Source: Cavenderia fasciculata (lineage: Eukaryota > Evosea > Eumycetozoa > Acytosteliales > Cavenderiaceae). From it: a stretch of DNA of 64,000 nucleotides. The notes under the pieces were generated by a model, which saw only the letters and a list, made by a program, of their open reading frames with translations, was not told where the DNA came from and searched no databases. This document shows, in pieces, positions 47,067 through 57,069 of this stretch; position 1 is the stretch's first letter, and each line of letters begins with the position of its first letter. The position numbers and the translations under genes are program-made. The DNA is taken from positions 2,356,001-2,420,000 of the forward strand of contig NW_004457624.1 of the NCBI RefSeq assembly GCF_000203815.1. Reading direction: 5' to 3'.

Positions 47067-48767
47067 TTAGTTTTTGTTTGTAAAGATTAATTTTTTTAAA
47101 GAGTATTTTGTTGAAAATGATGATCCTTTAAATTGATAACCTTGATCTTTAAATCGATTAATATCTTTATCTACAATATCTGTTGGTGAATCTATAATGA
47201 TTTTAGATAAACTACTAATAGTAGTAGTTTTACCAAATAATAACTGTGATATGGTTTCTGGATTAATGGTACTTTGGTTGAAAAATGGAGAGTTGTTGCT
47301 ATTATTGATGTTTCGGAATCTGACCACAGAGACTTGAGGGTTACGTATAAATACTGATACATCTGGTGGACATCTTGTAAGTGTTAACTTTTTAACACTC
47401 AGCAGTGGTAGATTCATATCATTCCAATTACCTTCTTTACCATCGTAATAGGTAATATGTAGATGTTTGAGTTTTCGGAAATCCTCTTGTTTGATTTCAG
47501 AAAAGGTGATAATATTGGATGATGGCCAATCAAAATCAGCCTTTCCACGTAAACTAATTGTTTCTAGGTTTTGTTTGACACTACTATCCAGTTTATTCCA
47601 ATCCAAATAACATGGTAGAATAATCTTGGTGATGGATGTACCCGGTTGTAGAAATGTTGGTATTTGGTCAAATTTGACACCACCACACTTGACATTAACC
47701 AAATATAAATTGAGTGAGGTCAAGTTGGTAAACTGAGTTGTAAAGAACCCTTTAAGTGTAAACTTGCTTAGGTTGCAATGAAGAACGATACTTTTGAGTT
47801 GAGGCATATTTGTAGCTATCTTTTTCAACCCATCCATCTTTTCAACCAATTGATCCGATTGAATATGTAATTTATCAACACTACCAAACAATAATTCTTT
47901 AGCACTCTTGTACAACAACATGTTGTTGGTCGATGGAAAGAGCGATGATGGTAGAATGGATGGACCAATAGTAAGAGTATTCGCTCTTTTAATTACACAT
48001 GAGTTGTTTGTAATGTGATTCCACCATTCATCAATATTGTCAGCTCGAATTGTAATGTCTGTGAATAAAACATCAGAGACTAATGCAAATACTCTTTTAG
48101 AGACAAGTGCAACTGATCGTTTCCACAATCTTCCATCATCACCATACGATGGTAGTGTATCCTTTAACTGCATATCCTTGTCAAAGGTGATTGATGCATT
48201 GTATCCAAGGTCATGGTTGAATTGGTGCATTGGACACATTCCATCTCTCTTTAATACATGATCTTTGATTTGTGGATTCATTTGAGAGTGTCCAAACAAA
48301 TCCAAATGTCTTGACTTTTCAGCATACCCATATCCATCCACTAGTTTTAATTGTTCAGTTCTTAGTCTGAATGAATTGACACACGTACAAATACTAGCAT
48401 TCTTGAATGAATATAAAAGTATTCTTGAAACGATATTCCATGGAAGATCACATTCCCATTTTGTACCAGTAGTAGTAGTAGTAGTAGTTGTTGTTGTTGA
48501 TTCTATTGCAATTGGTGCAGAAGTATTTGTATTCTCTACAACTACAGGTTGTTTCTCTTCTTTTTGGTGTTTTGGTGATTTAAGTAACTTTTGAACCAAC
48601 GATACTTTTGTCTCGGTTGTTGTAACTGAAATACCTCTTTTAATACAAAGATCATATACATCTTGCTTTAATAATCTATTCAACTCTGCTTTTGTATATT
48701 CCTTTTCTACTCCACCTTCAACTTGTTGTTGTACTTCTACTTCTACCTCTAACTGTTTACTCTTCAT
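47067..48767 (-). CDS. SAP-domain / F-box / LRR-like protein
   Basis: This single-exon gene encodes 566 residues. An N-terminal SAP-like helix pair lies at about residues 24-68 (YTKAELNRLLKQDVYDLCIK then VSLVQKLLKSPKH), a fold that usually binds DNA. A Thr-rich run of ten precedes an F-box-like segment near 107 (LPWNIVSRILLYSF). Degenerate leucine-rich repeats fill the rest, such as LTSLNLYLVNVKCGGV, LKHLHITYYDG and VKKLTLTRCPPDVSVF. The same combination recurs in dictyostelid F-box families. A substrate-adaptor role in SCF ubiquitin ligase is an inference. The first ATG after an AT-rich leader is used, and the gene appears intact. It lies directly beside the decayed copy, so this is a small local expansion. 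Confidence 0.8.
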   Translation of the reverse strand: MKSKQLEVEVEVQQQVEGGVEKEYTKAELNRLLKQDVYDLCIKRGISVTTTETKVSLVQKLLKSPKHQKEEKQPVVVENTNTSAPIAIESTTTTTTTTTTGTKWECDLPWNIVSRILLYSFKNASICTCVNSFRLRTEQLKLVDGYGYAEKSRHLDLFGHSQMNPQIKDHVLKRDGMCPMHQFNHDLGYNASITFDKDMQLKDTLPSYGDDGRLWKRSVALVSKRVFALVSDVLFTDITIRADNIDEWWNHITNNSCVIKRANTLTIGPSILPSSLFPSTNNMLLYKSAKELLFGSVDKLHIQSDQLVEKMDGLKKIATNMPQLKSIVLHCNLSKFTLKGFFTTQFTNLTSLNLYLVNVKCGGVKFDQIPTFLQPGTSITKIILPCYLDWNKLDSSVKQNLETISLRGKADFDWPSSNIITFSEIKQEDFRKLKHLHITYYDGKEGNWNDMNLPLLSVKKLTLTRCPPDVSVFIRNPQVSVVRFRNINNSNNSPFFNQSTINPETISQLLFGKTTTISSLSKIIIDSPTDIVDKDINRFKDQGYQFKGSSFSTKYSLKKLIFTNKN

Positions 48768-51700
48768 TATTATTACTTTATAAAGAAGAAGAAGAAGAAG
48801 AATGATTTCTAAATTCTTAAAGACTATAAACCAAGTTGGGGGTCATCATCTTCTAGTAAAATGAGATCGTTGCTAAAAAAGAAATAACTTAAACATTATT
48901 ATCTTTTTAATTTCTATTTTTGTGTGATTGGTTTTTTATCTTTATAATTGATTCAATATTAATTGTAGGTTTTGGACACGAATAAATATTTTAATGTTTT
49001 AAAACATATTGGTTTGATTGTTGATCAACATAATTGTCAAGATGACTTTCCCTAATACTGTTGAAAAAGGGTTGATTTAGCGATCAAAACTGTAATAATA
49101 TTCAAAGGAATAAAGTTATCTTATCACACATCATTTAAATTACCTCAAAGTGTTATTTAATTCTTCTTTCCCCCCTACCTTACCTGTTCGTTTCAATTAA
49201 AGATATTTTTGTAGAGTTTTGTTCATCTGATGCAATCGAATGAATCAAGACAAGGGCCGAATACCGGCACCGCGTCATCATCTCTATTATTTGATAGATC
49301 AGATCTATTCAGGTAGATAATAACTTTCATTGCACTACTGCAAGTTCAAGACAAGGCGGGTAGGTTTTACCTCTTTTTGACACCCTCAAATCTGATGTTA
49401 AAAATATCTTTTACGTCTCTTCACCACAAGGACCATCATTTGATTGATTTTTTATTATTTTATTTTGATTGTATTTAATAAATAGTTAACTAACACCATC
49501 ACCACCCCCATCAAGTCAGTAAATAACCAACCGCCATCATTTATTTGTTATTTCCAGCCGGGAAACTTAAAAGTAAGTACAAAAAAAAAAATCCTTTATT
49601 GGTTATTAGCCTCATTTGTTGTGTGTCGGGAATTACTTTCCACAATAATGGGGGATCTACTTTTTAAATTATTACTCGATACGATCACACCCCATATCGG
49701 CTCGTCGCAGCTAACCAGTTACAACCACGCAAACAAAGCGATCAAAAAGTCGAGTTCGCAAGACTTGCCCTCCACAAACACACAACGACAACACAAGGAA
49801 ATCGAGCTGGAGTGCCAACACTGCAAAACCAATTAATTTGCGCAAACGAATAGTTCAGTGAAACCTAGAAACAATTTTCAGTCGGGGGCCAAGGCAGTTG
49901 GGCGGTGTAAAAAAAAAGTCGTTGACAACGCCACCACTATGGCGACAGAACAGGGGGTTCAATTACAACGATGATGGCTTTGGCAATGCCCACAAATATC
50001 TCCATCCCGCCCGAACATATTTTTAAAAATTTTGTTTTTTATGTGGTTTGCAGAAACAGAAAGAGAGCGCGGATCTTTTGTTCTTTCGTTTGAATCACAA
50101 ACCAGACTATTGAGTGTGTTTGAAAAGAAGAAGAAGCCTGTGACATTGTCTCCACTACAATACAATCTAGACAAAGAGAGAGAGAGAGAGCTAACTAGTT
50201 GTTTATTAAACAAAGACATTATACACATAGATAGATAAATAAGATAGACAGATGTTTTAAAACAAACACAACTAATAATAATAACCAAACAATAATTAAT
50301 TTTGCAATCAACTACCCTCAACATTACCCAGGGAAGAATTATAAATAGAAAAAGGTAGGCAGTAAAAGTAAAAGATCCACTTCACCTTCACTCTTGTTTG
50401 TTTCAAACAGTTCATAATCAACACAACATCAAAGTTATCTTTAGATCACACCACACAGAAGTACTACTACTGTTTTCATCATCATCATTATCATCAATCG
50501 TTTATATTTTTAGAGTTTGTGGATAAGAAGAACACTTACTCGCTAACTAATTAAATGATGAGGTGAGGGCAGCAGCAGTAATCAAACAATGATTTTTATC
50601 CTCCTGTTGCCCCATCCCATCTTTGAGTGTCGGACAACAACAAGATTATCCACAAACTCGGGGAGAGTTTCGAAAAAGATATTTTTTTTTGGTTGTTTGT
50701 CGGCATCTCCTACCAATCTCCTTTGCCGGACTAGCCCAATACAATCACTCGAGTTTGGACAAGTGAGAGAGAAATCCCAAGCTTGACTCTATTCAATTCA
50801 ATTTCAACCTCCAAAATACCATCCCAACATTCACTTCACTTTATCTCATCATCCTCTTATTATTTATTTATTTATATTTATTTCTTTTCTTATGCCCCAT
50901 TATGAATATTATTTCTCCAAATCACATCACTTTTGTATAAAACAAGTAATTTAATTATTCATTACCAAAAGGTAAATGTCAACAAAACAGCAGCAGCAGC
51001 AGCAGCAGCAGAGAGTAGATATAGATGTAGATGTGTGGTCAGAGACAGAGTAGAGACATAGACAACAACCATGAATTTCAACAAATCAACAGTCGTGGTG
51101 GTATCACCAATCTATTACTCACACCATCACCACTGTTTTTTTTGTGTGGTGGTATCGACGGATGGGTCGGGGTGGTATTATTGTTTTAAATATCATCATC
51201 ACCAAAACACACACACACAAATCACATCACAGTCATTCATTAACAATAGCAGCCTACATACATATAATGAAGTACAGGGAGAGAGAGAGAGAGAGAGAAA
51301 GTGGGAATTGCAACCTTCTTTTTTACATTCTTCCTTTCTTCTTTCTCTGTCTGTGTCTGGAACATCAACAGAGCAGAGCAAGCAAAGTTATATAAAGTGA
51401 AGATTTCTCTGTCTGGTGGTGATGTGTTGATCTGATTGATAGATCACACATATATGTGTGTGTGTGTGTGTATGATAGTGTGAAATGGATTGTTAACTTA
51501 ATAGTTGTAGTACCAGTAATAGTAAAATATCAATATGTGTAAATATTTTGATTTGATCGACACACATCAACCTCCTCTAACAATTGTTGGCATGACACCC
51601 CCACAACACATATCGATCACTACCGTGATGTCGTTACATATTGTGTTTTTTAAATTATTGGGTACCAATCGAGGGAGGGCATCGTGATCCATATGTGACA

Positions 51701-53302
51701 CAATTATTATTATGATAATAATAATAATAATAATTATAGCTCTACATTTACTTGTTTCTTTCTTCTCTTCTGCTGGGCACACATGTGCAAAGAATGTTGT
51801 TGTTGTTGAAACAAAACAATTATCATTTTTAAAAATAGATCCAACAAGCAAGTCAAGTTTATTGGACTATCCTATCCACACTTATAATTAATTAATTAAT
51901 ATTAAGAATAATAATCAACATAACAATAATCCAAGTCTTTTCCAATCAACATAACAACAAATCATCATTGGGAATTATAATTAGAGAGAGGGAGGAACAA
52001 CAACAGTTTATAAATTTATCTATTGTAAGACTTTTCTTTAAAATTGTCATCAATCAATCAATCAAATCAAATCAAAAAGAGTCTTGGAAATAACTTAATA
52101 ATAATAATCGTAGAGATGGTTAGACAGAGATAGATGGATCAAACTTTTTTGTTCCCATTTAAACAAAATGATATCTATCTATTTATCTATTTATCTGTCT
52201 GGTCTGGTCTGGTAGAGAGAGAATATGATTAGTTTTTAATTATTCGTTTACGTTTTGTGTGCTGTAGATTGTGCACTCTCTCAACGACCGACACGCACAC
52301 ACACAAACACACACACACACACACAATTGTTATTGATTGGCCAACAAAGTTTAAATCCAATCAAATCTACACCTATTATTTATTTAAATTGCAATCTATA
52401 AAATCAGAATACTATCCACCTACTTCTTCTACTACTACTACTACTACTTAACTTGCCAGATAGATAGATAGATAGACAGATACTATCTGTATTGTAGTAA
52501 CCTTAAAAACCAAGAGGGGCAACAACAAGAAACACTTGTTTTCTGGAGATATGACTGACAATCATTATCAACACTCCCACACTACACTTTCAAAAATATT
52601 TTTGGTTGATGTAATAATTATCATTTTTATATCTTACACATTTATTATTGATCTACCGAACACCAAGTCAAATCCACCACACACACATACACATAAATAC
52701 ATACACACACACACACAAATACAACAGAGACAATACACAACACAATATTTGGTCATAATTAAATAACATCCACACCCACCACCACCACCACAAAACATGA
52801 CATGGAAACAAATACACACAACACTTTACATATGATATATACCGCCGGACGGCGTCTCCACCTCCTACACCTACACCTACACCATCATCATCATCACTAT
52901 TATCACCACCAGATAGATAATTTAAATTATTTATTTATTTTATTTGATTTCCAACAATATAAACTCCACTACTTATCCCAAAAATCATCATCATCATCAT
53001 CATCATCGTTAGCATCAAGAGTGAGAAAAACAGAGAGAGAGGGACATCATACATCAACGACAATAATAATAATAATAATAATAATTTGTTGTTTATTTCC
53101 TTATTGATACATTTATTATTTTTTTTATCCTTTTTTTGTTTTTGTTTTTGTTTTTGTTTTATTTGTTTTACAAATAATAATTTTAGATTTATTGTTTTTT
53201 ATCCATCCATAAAAGATAATCAAATCAATAACAACAACAAAATACTAATATAAATTACCCACAAATTTATACTATTAGAACCAACATATTATATAATTTA
53301 AA
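48768..53302. other. 4.5 kb gene-poor stretch with dense simple repeats, upstream of the RGS gene
   Basis: This is by far the longest spacer here, where neighbours are 0.1-0.6 kb. It contains CAG repeats (50990-51010), GA runs (50175-50192, 51280-51298), TG and CA runs (51456-51471, 52292-52324, 52678-52716), CAT and ATC runs (52980-53010) and AT-rich DNA. A CACACCCACCACC element near 52772-52790 resembles the complement of a GBF G-box. A more GC-rich island lies at about 49620-50000 with a 62-codon frame (49648-49836) that I cannot assign. Long spacers of this kind often carry distal elements of developmental genes (inference). No tRNA or clear gene is seen. Confidence 0.5.
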
Positions 53303-54337
53303 ATGTCAACCAAATCAAAATCAACAGCATCAACCCCTGCAACAACAGTCAAAGAAAAAAAGATGAAAAAGATGGGAACATCCAACAAAAAGGCACAGTC
53401 CATCTCGCCATCACCATCCAACAATAGTCTATCGTATATTTTGACGGATCGTACCGTCACCAGGACCATACTCACAAACCTCGGCCTGTTGCTCACCAAC
53501 CCTACCACCAAGCAGCTCTTTTTCGAGTTTTCTGAAAAGGAGCTGAGTTCCAACCACTTGATGTTTTACTTTGACGCCCGTGAATTTAGAGATACTTTTG
53601 TTGAGCCCACCAACGGTGATGCCAACGAGTCGCCAGAGTCACAAGAGCAACAACGTGAGATATCGGTACCAAACTCGCAGCAATCTGACACATCATCCAT
53701 CATTGCCACCCCATCTCCAGTCACTGGTGGTGACAGCGGTTCAACCACATCATCCAATCTCGTCACACCAGTTATTCAAAGACGCAACAAGGAGCCACAA
53801 TCTCCAGCCGAAGAATCAACATCCTCCAACAACAAGAGAAACTCGGGTGGCAATTGTTCGTCGGATCACGCCTCTGTTGCCCGTGCAGATTCTTTTAGCG
53901 GTGCCGATATCAATGTAAATTCATCTACCTCGTCGATTGTTGAAAAGGTGACTCGCGAAAGCGGCGAGGCCGGCGACGACGACCAAGAACTCAAAAACTA
54001 TCTCATAGCAAGCAACATATTTGAAAAATACCTCTCACCCTCTTCGCCCATCGAAGTCAACCTTGACTATCGCACCTTTATAGACATTTCGAAAAAGATC
54101 CAAAACCGACAGATCTTCCAGAAACTCTATGACCGTGCCATCAAGGAAATATTCGATGTCATCAACAATGACAGTTACCATCGTTTCAAAGCAACCCCTC
54201 TATTCAAATCTTTGGTTGTACAAGCTGATCATCTTGAAACTCTTCCACCTCAAGAAGAACCAACATCAACAACATCCGAACCAAACAATGAAAAAAAACA
54301 AAAAAGAAATTATTTAGTTGTTTTGGTTAAAAAATAA
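53303..54337 (+). CDS. RGS-domain protein with a long internal insertion
   Basis: RGS domains speed GTP hydrolysis by heterotrimeric G-alpha subunits, ending chemoattractant signals. One exon, 344 residues. The N-terminal 45 residues are Ser/Thr/Lys-rich. The RGS fold starts near 67 (LTNPTTKQLFFEFSEKEL, then HLMFYFDAREFRD) and resumes near 230 (ASNIFEKYLSPSSPIEVNLD, RQIFQKLYDRAIKEIFDVI and YHRFKATPLFKSLV). Between them lies about 135 residues of Ser/Gln/Asn/Gly-rich sequence, placed where canonical RGS domains have only a short loop. A Lys-rich tail follows. The codon use is unusually rich in C-ending codons compared with its spacer. The 4.5 kb upstream region suggests complex regulation (inference). 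Confidence 0.85.
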   Translation: MSTKSKSTASTPATTVKEKKMKKMGTSNKKAQSISPSPSNNSLSYILTDRTVTRTILTNLGLLLTNPTTKQLFFEFSEKELSSNHLMFYFDAREFRDTFVEPTNGDANESPESQEQQREISVPNSQQSDTSSIIATPSPVTGGDSGSTTSSNLVTPVIQRRNKEPQSPAEESTSSNNKRNSGGNCSSDHASVARADSFSGADINVNSSTSSIVEKVTRESGEAGDDDQELKNYLIASNIFEKYLSPSSPIEVNLDYRTFIDISKKIQNRQIFQKLYDRAIKEIFDVINNDSYHRFKATPLFKSLVVQADHLETLPPQEEPTSTTSEPNNEKKQKRNYLVVLVKK

Positions 54338-54868
54338 TAATAACAAACAAACAAACAAATAACAAACAAATAATATTTTTGTAAATAATAATAACAAACA
54401 AATAACAAATAATAATAATAATAATAATAGTTTTATCAAAGTTAATTTAATCAATCTCACCAACAACCAACCAAACAACCAACCAACCACAATCACAATC
54501 ATCGACAATATTTTTGGGTAACCCTCCTCTCCTCTACTTAACATTTTTTTTTTGCAATCAATTTAATTCTAGATTTAAATTTAATGATTTAAAATTAGAA
54601 TTAATTTTCCCTCTTCTCTCTAAATAATAATAATCAATAATCAATAATGATAACTACCAATTAACCAATCACTAACCCATTCCAATCCAACTCTTCTCAA
54701 ACAAAAATTAAATTGTAAATTTTTTCCACAAACCAAACCAAACCAAACCAAAAGTTCAAAATTAAATTAATTAAAATAAATCAAACGCGACGAATTCTTT
54801 CTACTATATCAACAATAAATAATAATAATAATATTTATTATTATTTATATATTTTTTTATTTTCTATT
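54338..54868. other. Convergent 3' spacer, RGS and TMEM19 genes
   Basis: This 531 bp stretch between two converging genes holds ACAA(A)/AATA simple repeats (54340-54430), CCAA-rich tracts (54465-54490, 54730-54755) and AT-rich DNA. No gene or structured terminator is seen. Confidence 0.5.
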
Positions 54869-55980
54869 TTAAAATATATACAATGAAATATAACCACAAA
54901 CAAAAGCAGTAATCAAAGATGATAAAAAGTTAACTTGATGATTATCCAATATATCCAAACCACAAAGATGTGCAATAACATTTGGTGATTTTGGATCATC
55001 ACTATCTACTTTTTTATATTGATCGGTTGTTGTTGGTTTATGATTTACAACTACTCCTTTTTTAATATCATATCCTGAATATTGAATAGTTGCTCCCATT
55101 AATGAATCCAACTAAAGTAAAATTAATTAGTAAATACTGATTATCTTTATGTTTGTCTTTATCTTGTTTGACTTACAAGTGAACCAAATAAACCAGCAAA
55201 AGTACCAAGTAAAATAATTGGATATTGTGGATTGGCAAGTTGATAGGCAATTGGATTATCATTGAAAAACCATGATGCTATGAAATAGACCAAACCGATA
55301 AAGGTGCCACCAAGGACAGATGCAATCAATCCCAATCTACTAACACCTCCATTGGTTCCAGGTGGTACATATTTCAATGTTGTAATTAATCTTGGTTGTC
55401 CCTTGTTTAATATTCCCAATTCAGATGCCCATGTATCACCATTACAACATCCATAATGTCTAAAAAAGAGATAGATAGATAGTTTTGGTCAGTACAAAAC
55501 ATCTGATCATATCGATTAACTTTCTTTCTTTCTTTCTTTTCTTTCTTTCTTTACATACCCAATAATCATACCAATAAGAAAACATTCAAATGGATATGCA
55601 GTATCTGGAATAGGAATATTTCTACGATCTGAAGAGTAGATAAAATAGATGACCGATACTATAGTGGCAGTTAGACTGTTTGAAAACACTTGAATATAGT
55701 TTCTTTGACCACCCTTTTGAAATGCATCACCTTCAATCTTTTTCTTGATACTTGATTTGTACTTTGTTAGTGATGACGATGATTGATAGAATGCAAGTAA
55801 TGCAATGGCAAATGTCCATCCACACAAACATGTGAGTGTTCCTACTACAATGGCAGCTACAACACCCGATCGATTCAATGATTTCTTTTTGATTGCTAGT
55901 CCTGCCAACAATGTGATTACAATCGTTGTTGTCAAGAATCTCTTCTCTACTCCTTCAATGATTCCACTATACTCTATCAT
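54869..55980 (-). CDS. tmem19: TMEM19/DUF92 family membrane protein
   Basis: Minus-strand exons are 55980-55559, 55459-55177 and 55111-54869, giving 315 residues. Six or more hydrophobic segments are present. The DUF92 signatures are clear: FQKGGQRNYIQVFSNS, then HYGCCNGDTWASELGIL formed across the first junction (GG|A CAT), LITTLKYVPPGTNGGVS, and DSLMGATIQYSGYD in the last exon. The family is related to phytyl/farnesyl-phosphate kinases and CTP-dependent isoprenoid-phosphate kinases (VTE6 branch), but the enzymatic role of TMEM19 itself is uncertain. All conserved polar motifs are retained. The gene is close to CIAO2B on the same strand (384 bp). Confidence 0.92.
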
Positions 55981-56364
55981 TCCTATTATCTATATATCTG
56001 TATATTATATGTACAATAATAACAATAGGGTGCAAGTTGTGGTTGGTAAAGTTTAAAAAAGGGGCAATTCATTGATTTTATTAAATTAATGTCCTATTTT
56101 GGGGAGAGGTGTTTGAATCCCGAGTGCATCGACGATAACATAATACACATGTATATATATTAACTATTATCTTTGTTATCATATTCTAATATCCTCTTAA
56201 TATTCTTTCTTTATATGTATTTCGAAATAAAGGGTGGGTAGTTTGATATGATAGATCCAAAAGATGTTTGAACTAGTTTGTTGTTGTGTCGGTCGTCTTT
56301 GTAGTAGTAGTTGTATTTACAAGGGTGTTGGTTGGGTATATTATATAATGTGTTTTGGATCTAT
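55981..56364. other. Spacer between CIAO2B and TMEM19 genes
   Basis: This 384 bp stretch is the promoter side of the TMEM19 gene. It is AT-rich with TG/GT-rich patches near 56278-56335. I see no gene. Confidence 0.5.
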
Positions 56365-56916
56365 TTAAATCTTTATACATTCATTTACAACACTAAGAAT
56401 TGGTGAATTTGAATCTAATGCTGCTGAAACACGTTCTTTATCACCCAATTGTTTGTTTACTATAAATTTGCAATGAATGAATGAATGAATGATAATAAGT
56501 ATAAAGAAAGTATCAACTTTGTTGTTAGACATACCAGAAGATTCAGAAGAATGACTACCAGGAGTTACTTTAACATCTACTTTAAATCTTTGAGGTAGTG
56601 AACGAGCCAACTTTTCTTTAATCGACAAACCAATGATATTGGCCATCGAACAATGAGGTACGGTTGGTGTAAAGTATAATCTGATAAAGTTATTGTCCTT
56701 TTCAATCTTGATGTTCTCGTGTCTGACTACATTCAATTGTTCCAATGAAAGAGGGTGTTCAGGGTCTGTAATATCACGAACGAGATCGAAAATCTCATAG
56801 ACATCGAAATCATCTACAGTATCCTCGTCTTCTGTAAATCTCTCTTGTTGATTAAAGAGATTACCATCATCTTCTACACTATATATAACTGGGTTTGGAT
56901 TTGATAAATCTGACAT
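56365..56916 (-). CDS. ciao2b: Cytosolic iron-sulfur assembly component 2B (MIP18/FAM96B family)
   Basis: CIAO2B with CIAO1 and MMS19 delivers Fe-S clusters to cytosolic and nuclear apoproteins. Minus-strand exons are 56916-56535 and 56459-56365, giving 158 residues, the family size. The DUF59 fold is evident: DVYEIFDLVRDITDPEHPLS, LEQLNVV, YFTPTVPHCSMANIIGLSIK with the reactive Cys, and VNKQLGDKERVSAAL across the junction (G|TA AAC). A short ATTC-type repeat lies in the intron. Start at 56916 is the first ATG after an AT-rich leader. Confidence 0.96.
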   Translation of the reverse strand: MSDLSNPNPVIYSVEDDGNLFNQQERFTEDEDTVDDFDVYEIFDLVRDITDPEHPLSLEQLNVVRHENIKIEKDNNFIRLYFTPTVPHCSMANIIGLSIKEKLARSLPQRFKVDVKVTPGSHSSESSGMSNNKVDTFFILIIIHSFIHCKFIVNKQLGDKERVSAALDSNSPILSVVNECIKI

Positions 56917-57069
56917 CTGATATCTTTATAAATATAAATAAATATAAATGTAAAAAATAATAAGATATGAGTTTTAAAAGATACCAAGGCGTAAGTAAAA
57001 AAAAAAAGAAAGACCAAAACAATTATTTTTTAATTAACTATTTATTTATTTGTATGTATTTGAGAGAGT

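Noticed and set aside
49648-49836. 62-codon frame in the long spacer
   Set aside because: No recognisable domain and no splice partner. Kept only as part of the spacer description.
51071-51400. 109-codon frame in the long spacer
   Set aside because: Built from CA, GA and CATC simple repeats, with no protein-like pattern.
56095-56130. TTTGAATCCCGAG, resembling a tRNA B box
   Set aside because: No matching acceptor stem, A box or anticodon arm could be placed upstream.
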